Of a stretch of DNA of 10,342 nucleotides, positions 6,413 to 10,342 are shown in pieces. Made by a program: the position numbers and the translations under genes. The notes under the pieces are model-generated. The model did not search any database. It saw nothing but the letters and a program-made list of their open reading frames with translations, and was not told where the DNA came from. The DNA lies in assembly GCA_019422005.1 (NCBI GenBank), contig JAHZEF010000070.1:1773-12114 (forward strand). Reading direction: 5' to 3'. The DNA comes from Clostridiales bacterium (GTDB lineage Bacteria; Bacillota; Clostridia; Oscillospirales; Oscillospiraceae). Position 1 is the stretch's first letter. The number at the start of each line of letters is the position of its first letter.

Positions 6413-7858
6413 ATGGAAACGCTGCAGACCTCCCTCCGCCGCCGCTTTACCTACGCCATGCTGTTCTATGTGATCGGCTTTGCGCTCTGCTTCACGCTCA
6501 CCTCGGTGCTTCTGCCCGACCTGAGCGCGGCCTTTGCGCTGCCGCCCCGACTGGAGGGCACCATGAGTTCCATCACCAGCGTCGGCTCGCTGCTGGCACT
6601 GATCAGCATGCTGTTTCTGCAGGGGCGCATCCGGAAATCCTGGGTGCTGGCCGGCAGCGGCCTGGTCATGCTGGTCTGCATCCTTCTCAAGGGGCTGGTC
6701 CCCAGCTATGCGCTCCTTCTGGGCGTCTTCTTCGTGTTCGGCATCGCATTGGGATACAGTGACTGCAACTGCAACGCCTTCATTGTAGATCTCAACGGTT
6801 CCGACTCCAGCCGGTATCTGGGCGCGCTCCACGCCTTTTCCGGCCTGGGCGCCATGCTGGCGCCGCTGTTTATCACCTGGATCCGGAGCCGTGAAACCTG
6901 GCAAAACACCTATTTCATCATGGCCGGCATCATCGCAGTCCCGTTCCTCTGCTTCCTGTTCACCTGTATTTATATGCGCAGGCGGCTGCATACCGGGGCA
7001 AAGCCCGAAATCCGTCTGACGCTGTCGGACATCCGGGAGTATCTGACCACCCGGGAGAACCTGGTCGTTCTGGCCTGCCTGTTGCTGTACACCATCCACT
7101 TCAACGGCCTGATCGTCTGGGTGACGCTGTATACCGAGCGGGTTCTGGGCGCCGATTCCCTCCGCGCCTATCCGCTGGCTGTTTTCTGGATTTTCGCGGC
7201 CCTCTCCCGTTTTTTCGCGCCGAGAACCGGCGTGGAGCCCCGAAAGCTGTTCCTGATCGGCACGCCGGTGGGGGCGCTGATTCTGCTGGCCGGCATCCTG
7301 TCGCGCAACCCGGTCGTCCTGATCCTCTGCTGCGGCTGCTGCGGCCTGCTCAGCGGCCCCGGCATCCCCACGCTCATCGGCATCGGCTGCGCCCGCTATC
7401 AGGACCGCAGCGGCCTTCCCAGCTCCCTGCTGGTGATCATGCAGTACATCGCCTCCACCGTCTCGCCGCTGATCATGGCCGCCATCTCCGATGCGGCCTC
7501 CCTGCAGGAAAGTATGATCTTCACCGCCTGCTGCGCTCTGGCCGCCGCCGCCGTCGGGCTCCGGATGAACCCGGCCACCGCCGGTGCGTCGCGCCGGAGC
7601 CCGCAGGCGCTCCTCCCAGCCCGGCCCGTTGCGCAGAGAGGCCGGAATGCGGACGAAAGCCAATGGCTTTTGCCCGCATTCCGGCCTCCGGCTTTTTCCG
7701 GACAGCTTTTCCGCTACGGCATTTCCGTATCCCATCCGGCCGTTTCAGCTCCGCCGCATCCGTCTTCCCGCAGGGCCAGTTTCTGTTCCCGGCTCAGGCG
7801 TTTAATCGCCGCCTCCCGGCGCATGGCCTCTTCCTTCGTACCGAAGCTTTCACAGTAA
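6413..7858 (+). CDS. MFS transporter, 12 membrane segments; annotated 3' end doubtful
   Basis: A major facilitator superfamily permease. Residues 1-386 contain about twelve hydrophobic segments in two halves, with a cytoplasmic middle loop around 188-216 (MRRRLHTGAKPEIRLTL). Family-like stretches are GIALGYSDCNCNAFIVDL (110-127) and ALHAFSGLGAMLAPLF (138-153), reminiscent of FucP-like sugar permeases. The ATG at 6413 has AAGGAG 8 nt upstream. The frame stays open to 7858 and gives 481 residues, but the last 95 (after VGLRMN, position 7570) have no transporter character. They are Arg/Pro/Ser-rich, cross a strong hairpin at 7638-7688 and lie antisense to a GIY-YIG gene. A TGA in the next frame at 7566-7568 would end the protein at the expected place. 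I believe the functional protein ends near 7570, through either a lost stop or a frameshift. Substrate unknown. Confidence 0.8.
   Translation: METLQTSLRRRFTYAMLFYVIGFALCFTLTSVLLPDLSAAFALPPRLEGTMSSITSVGSLLALISMLFLQGRIRKSWVLAGSGLVMLVCILLKGLVPSYALLLGVFFVFGIALGYSDCNCNAFIVDLNGSDSSRYLGALHAFSGLGAMLAPLFITWIRSRETWQNTYFIMAGIIAVPFLCFLFTCIYMRRRLHTGAKPEIRLTLSDIREYLTTRENLVVLACLLLYTIHFNGLIVWVTLYTERVLGADSLRAYPLAVFWIFAALSRFFAPRTGVEPRKLFLIGTPVGALILLAGILSRNPVVLILCCGCCGLLSGPGIPTLIGIGCARYQDRSGLPSSLLVIMQYIASTVSPLIMAAISDAASLQESMIFTACCALAAAAVGLRMNPATAGASRRSPQALLPARPVAQRGRNADESQWLLPAFRPPAFSGQLFRYGISVSHPAVSAPPHPSSRRASFCSRLRRLIAASRRMASSFVPKLSQ
7638..7697. terminator. Bidirectional terminator-like hairpin between MFS and GIY-YIG genes
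   Basis: Arms GAGGCCGGAATGCGG (7638-7652) and its exact complement (7674-7688) form a 15-bp stem. It continues past one mismatch into an inner stem AAAGCC/GGCTTT with a 3-nt loop. On the plus strand a T5 run follows at 7693-7697, a few bases after the stem. On the minus strand the hairpin lies 26 nt past the GIY-YIG stop codon. It suits a shared terminator of two convergent genes, although the open MFS frame runs through it. Confidence 0.7.
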
Positions 7859-7998
7859 TACAGTCTCACCGGCAGACGGGATCTGGTGTATTTCGCCCCC
7901 CTGCCCGCATTGTGCGCCTCCAGGCGGCGCGGCAGATCGTTGGTCCATCCGGTATACAGCGTGCCGTCGGCGCAGAGAAGCACGTAGGTATAATTCAT
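7714..7998 (-). CDS. Small GIY-YIG domain protein (UPF0213/YhbQ type)
   Basis: A 94-residue single-domain protein of the GIY-YIG nuclease superfamily, in the short UPF0213/YhbQ group. The motif pair appears as YVLLCADGTLYTGWTNDL: GTLY and YTG replace GIY and YIG, as is usual in this group. Next come the conserved Arg in DLPRRLEAHN, then GRGAKYTRSRLPVRLYY, and finally KEEAMRREAAIKRLSREQK with the conserved Glu of the last helix. The frame is open further upstream to 8229, but that part has no family similarity. The ATG at 7998 has AGGAG 9 nt upstream and starts right at the domain. A second ATG three codons earlier is possible. Members of this group are weakly characterised DNA-acting proteins. 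It stands alone, convergent with the MFS gene, and I see no good promoter of its own. Confidence 0.88.
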   Translation of the reverse strand: MNYTYVLLCADGTLYTGWTNDLPRRLEAHNAGRGAKYTRSRLPVRLYYCESFGTKEEAMRREAAIKRLSREQKLALREDGCGGAETAGWDTEMP

Positions 7999-8085
7999 CC
8001 TGCCCATCTCCTGTTCTTTCCGTTTCCATACAGCGCGCCGCCGCCCGCCAAATCCCCGGATCCGGCAGAAACCTGCATTTTGGTA

Positions 8086-8114
8086 TCGACAGCGGGCGCG
8101 GAACATGGTATAAT
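8086..8114 (+). promoter_or_regulatory. Strong promoter of the ceramidase-like gene
   Basis: -35 TCGACA (8086-8091, five of six), 17-bp spacer, -10 TATAAT (8109-8114, perfect) preceded by TGG, an extended -10. The predicted transcription start is near 8121, with a 44-nt leader. This is the best promoter in the window. Confidence 0.85.
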
Positions 8115-8131
8115 TTACCCAATAAATAAAA

Positions 8132-8154
8132 GGGCCTTCGGCCCGGTGACCGGG
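8132..8154 (+). promoter_or_regulatory. Two overlapping leader hairpins before the ceramidase-like gene
   Basis: In the leader, GGGCC-TTC-GGCCC (8132-8144) and CCCGG-TGA-CCGGG (8142-8154) share the bases CCC at 8142-8144, so only one can form fully at a time. The second abuts the ribosome binding site AGGGG (8155-8159). On the minus strand the first stem is followed by TTTTATTTATT and has the form of an intrinsic terminator facing the GIY-YIG gene. Regulation of translation or blocking of antisense transcripts is possible. Confidence 0.4.
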
Positions 8155-8164
8155 AGGGGTTATC

Positions 8165-9520
8165 ATGTCTGTTTTCCAAGCAGGTTTTTCCAGAGTGAAC
8201 GTTACGCCGCCGCTGGGGATCACCATCAACGGCTACTTCATGGACCGCTTTGCCGAGGGCGTCCTGGACGAATTGGAGGCCAACGCCGTGGCGCTGTCCT
8301 GCGGCGGGGCACGCGCTGTCGTCATTGCACTGGACAACTGCGAAATTGACCAGCACACCATGGACCGGTTCCGCGCGCGCATTGCCGCAGACTGCCGGCT
8401 GGACCGGGAGGCAATCCTGATCCATACCACCCATACCCATGTGGCGCCTTTCGTCGGCAGCGATCCTGTGGACCGGAGCAAGCGCGGCGAGGCCGACTAT
8501 GAAAATTATCTGACCAGGCAGCTGTCCGCCGCCGCACGCCGCGCCTTTGACGACCTGAAGCCCGCAAAGGTCGGCTGGGCCGTGGGGACCGCCCCCAATA
8601 TCTCGTTCATCCGCCGGTTCCGCATGAAGGACGGCTCCATCCGTACCAACCCCGGCATCGGCAATCCGGAGATCGCCGCCCCCATCGGCGAGGTGGATGA
8701 GCGCGTCAATGTCGTCCGCATTGTACGGGAAGGGGGCAGCGATATTGTCCTTGCCAATTTCGGCGTCCACCCCGATACCGTGGGCGGCAGCAGGCTGACG
8801 GCGGATTACCCCGGCTTTGCCCGCAGAACCCTGGAACGCGCGCTGCCCCATACCCGATGCGTTTTTCTGAACGGCGCCCAGGGCGACGTCAACCATGTCA
8901 ACGTCAACGCCCGGGGCGGCGATCTCAACGGCCTGGAATTGGACACTTTCGACGGCGTCGCCCGCGGCTACGGACATGCGGCGCACATGGGACGCGTCAT
9001 CGCCGGCGGCATCCTTCAGGTTTATTCCAAAGTCAACTTTGAACCGGTGGAGTCCCTGCGCTGTGCAGAGCTGAAAATCGAGCTTCCCTCCAACATGCCG
9101 ACGGCCGGGGAAATGGAACAGGCCAGGCGGTTCGTTGCCCTCCATCAGGCGGGACGGGACTGCGACATTCCCTATGAGGGCATGGAACTGACCACGGTGG
9201 TGGCCGAGTCCCTCCGGATGCAGCAGCTGGAGCACGGCCCTGAAAGCTTCCCCCTGCGTCTGACCGCCGTCGCGTTCGGCCCCGTTGTTCTGCTGGGTAT
9301 CCCCGGAGAGCCTTTCACCGGCATTGGGCGGGCTGTGAAAGAGGGCTCCAAATACGCCATGACCATGCCCTGCTGCCTGACCAACGGCTCAGAGGGCTAT
9401 TTCCCCATGCAGGAGGCCTACGACGAAGGCGGCTATGAGGCCCGCTCCTCCTGCTTCAAAGCCGGCGTCGCCGAGCGGATCATAGAAAAGAGTCTGGAGC
9501 TGATCAATGAGCAGCTGTAA
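8165..9520 (+). CDS. Neutral/alkaline ceramidase-superfamily hydrolase (bacterial, cytoplasmic)
   Basis: A 451-residue protein of the neutral ceramidase N-terminal-domain superfamily, zinc amidases that cleave N-acyl bonds. Seen: the opening AGFSRVNVTPPLG (6-18), the zinc/catalytic stretch HTTHTHVAP (87-95), FGVHPDTVGG (199-208, His202), NGAQGDVNHV (236-245), GIPGEPF (378-384, Glu382) and GYFPMQEAYDEGGYE (411-425). These correspond to the known zinc ligands (two His, Glu, Tyr). In true ceramidases the hexapeptide GDVSPN carries the catalytic Ser; here the position is Asn243 (GDVNHV). There is no signal peptide, and the C-terminal domain of ceramidases is missing, so the enzyme is shorter and probably cytoplasmic. 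Start ATG 8165, preceded by AGGGG 5 nt upstream. It has a strong promoter and a downstream MFS gene. The real substrate is likely some other amide or ester, and is unknown. Confidence 0.88.
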   Translation: MSVFQAGFSRVNVTPPLGITINGYFMDRFAEGVLDELEANAVALSCGGARAVVIALDNCEIDQHTMDRFRARIAADCRLDREAILIHTTHTHVAPFVGSDPVDRSKRGEADYENYLTRQLSAAARRAFDDLKPAKVGWAVGTAPNISFIRRFRMKDGSIRTNPGIGNPEIAAPIGEVDERVNVVRIVREGGSDIVLANFGVHPDTVGGSRLTADYPGFARRTLERALPHTRCVFLNGAQGDVNHVNVNARGGDLNGLELDTFDGVARGYGHAAHMGRVIAGGILQVYSKVNFEPVESLRCAELKIELPSNMPTAGEMEQARRFVALHQAGRDCDIPYEGMELTTVVAESLRMQQLEHGPESFPLRLTAVAFGPVVLLGIPGEPFTGIGRAVKEGSKYAMTMPCCLTNGSEGYFPMQEAYDEGGYEARSSCFKAGVAERIIEKSLELINEQL

Positions 9521-9525
9521 ACCAG

Positions 9526-9539
9526 ATCCGTCTTCGGAT
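9526..9539 (+). repeat. Short hairpin ATCCG-TCTT-CGGAT after the ceramidase-like gene
   Basis: A 5-bp stem with a 4-nt loop lies 5 nt past the stop codon. No T-run follows, so it is not a convincing terminator. Read-through into the MFS gene 57 bp downstream is expected. It may affect mRNA processing. Confidence 0.3.
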
Positions 9540-9577
9540 TGCCGGGCTGATATTCCATATGAGAGGATTGGTTCCCC

Positions 9578-10342
9578 ATGAAGCTGCGCTGCGATTATCG
9601 CAGTACGCTCCGCGCGGCGTATCTGTCCAGCGTCGGCCAGGCCATCGCCATCAGCGTCCCGCCTCTGCTGTTCCTGACATTTCAGGACACTTACGGGATT
9701 CCCCTGGATCGCATCACGCTGCTGATCACCGTCAACTTTTTAATCCAGCTCCTGACAGATCTGGCCGCCTCGCGGTTTGTCGACCGGGCAGGCTACCGGG
9801 TCTGCATGGTGGCCGGCGAACTCCTGACCGCCCTGGGGCTGGCCGGCACCGGCCTGCTGCCGGACTGGTTTCCCAGCCCATATGCCGGCCTGATGGCCGC
9901 CAACATCGTCTGCGCGGTGGGCGCAGGCCTGATTGAAGTCCTGACCAGCCCCGTAGTGGAGGCCTGTCCCACCGCGCACAAGGAGTCCTCCATGAGCCGG
10001 CTGCATTCCTTCTATTGCTGGGGCTGCGTGCTGGCCATCATCGGCACCACCGCCTTCTTTTCCCTGTTCGGCATCGGCCGGTGGCGCCTGCTGTGCATGC
10101 TCTGGGCAATCCTCCCTCTGGCCAATGCGCTGAACATCACGCGCGTTCCCTTTTGGAAGCTGGGCGGAGAAGCCGGCAGCGCGCCGCTGCGCACCCTGCT
10201 TTCCCGCAGGCAGTTCTGGCTGTTCGCACTGCTTATGGTCTGCGCGGGAGCCGCGGAACAGGGCATGAGCCAGTGGGCCTCCGCCTTCGCCGAGTCGGCG
10301 CTGGGGCTTACCAAAGCTGTGGGCGATCTGGCAGTCCCCTGC
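9578..10342 (+). CDS. MFS transporter (FucP-like), N-terminal part
   Basis: Partial gene: 255 codons, open to the right edge. The protein starts MKLRCDYRSTLRAAYLSSVG and shows the first MFS half. The loop FVDRAGYRV after the second membrane segment matches the family's loop 2-3 motif, and HSFYCWGCVLAIIG recalls the HSFYxxG stretch of fucose-permease-like carriers. The second half begins near residue 210 (FWLFALLMVCAGAAEQGMSQWASAFAES). The ATG at 9578 has GAGAGG 11 nt upstream, a slightly long spacing. No other in-frame start is better placed. It lies 57 bp behind the ceramidase-like gene without a terminator or separate promoter that I can see, so co-transcription is likely. It may import the substrate, or export the product, of that hydrolase. 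Despite the shared superfamily, it is not an evident duplicate of the MFS protein encoded at 6413. Confidence 0.9.
   Translation, partial: MKLRCDYRSTLRAAYLSSVGQAIAISVPPLLFLTFQDTYGIPLDRITLLITVNFLIQLLTDLAASRFVDRAGYRVCMVAGELLTALGLAGTGLLPDWFPSPYAGLMAANIVCAVGAGLIEVLTSPVVEACPTAHKESSMSRLHSFYCWGCVLAIIGTTAFFSLFGIGRWRLLCMLWAILPLANALNITRVPFWKLGGEAGSAPLRTLLSRRQFWLFALLMVCAGAAEQGMSQWASAFAESALGLTKAVGDLAVPC

Noticed and set aside
6356..7735. Open minus-strand frame of about 460 codons opposite the first MFS gene
   Set aside because: Low-complexity Gln/Asp/Gly/Ala composition. The opposite strand encodes regular transmembrane segments with a good start.
7999..8229. N-terminal extension of the GIY-YIG protein by 77 residues
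   Set aside because: This part has no family similarity, is Arg-rich and covers the promoter of the divergent gene. The ATG at 7998 has a good ribosome binding site and begins at the domain.
7850..9235. Open minus-strand frame of about 460 codons opposite the ceramidase-like gene
   Set aside because: No recognisable domain, and the plus strand has family motifs, promoter and ribosome binding site.

Overview
The window looks like a chromosomal segment of a fairly GC-rich, anaerobic, Gram-positive bacterium of the Clostridia type. I infer this from a SpoVB/YtgP-type flippase, a lipobox-anchored sugar-binding lipoprotein, a ROK repressor, a UroD/MtaA-type methyltransferase-like protein, strong AGGAGG-like ribosome binding sites and sigma-A-like promoters. 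No RNA gene, CRISPR array, insertion sequence or phage gene is visible.

Left part, positions 1 to about 4370, all on the minus strand. In order of transcription: a UroD-superfamily protein (3161-4222), a ROK-family regulator (1840-3057), an RbsB-like lipoprotein (589-1686), and the start of a sugar ABC transporter ATPase (1-465) that runs off the edge. Each of the first three has its own plausible promoter. Two of these promoters carry an inverted repeat in the spacer between -35 and -10. A hairpin followed by five T separates the lipoprotein from the ATPase, as expected for differential expression of a binding protein. The likely theme is regulated uptake of a sugar or sugar-like compound, with the ROK protein as local regulator. 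How the UroD-like enzyme fits is open.

Middle, 4223-4577: an AT-rich regulatory island containing the UroD-like gene's promoter, a 17-bp palindrome and a very long perfect hairpin that ends the next gene. The flippase gene (4578-6203, minus) and an MFS transporter gene (6413 onward, plus) diverge from a 209-bp region holding a promoter for each.

Right part: the MFS reading frame stays open about 95 codons beyond its last membrane segment. It runs through a strong hairpin and across the antisense strand of a small GIY-YIG gene (7714-7998, minus), so its annotated end is doubtful. From 8165 the plus strand carries a ceramidase-superfamily hydrolase with an excellent promoter, then, 57 bp later, a second MFS transporter cut off by the right edge. 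These two probably form a hydrolase-plus-transporter operon.

I see no clear-cut new defence or mobile system. The most interesting items are the regulatory DNA structures, the UroD/ROK/sugar ABC association, the ceramidase-like enzyme with an altered GDVSPN motif, and the overrun of the first MFS gene.
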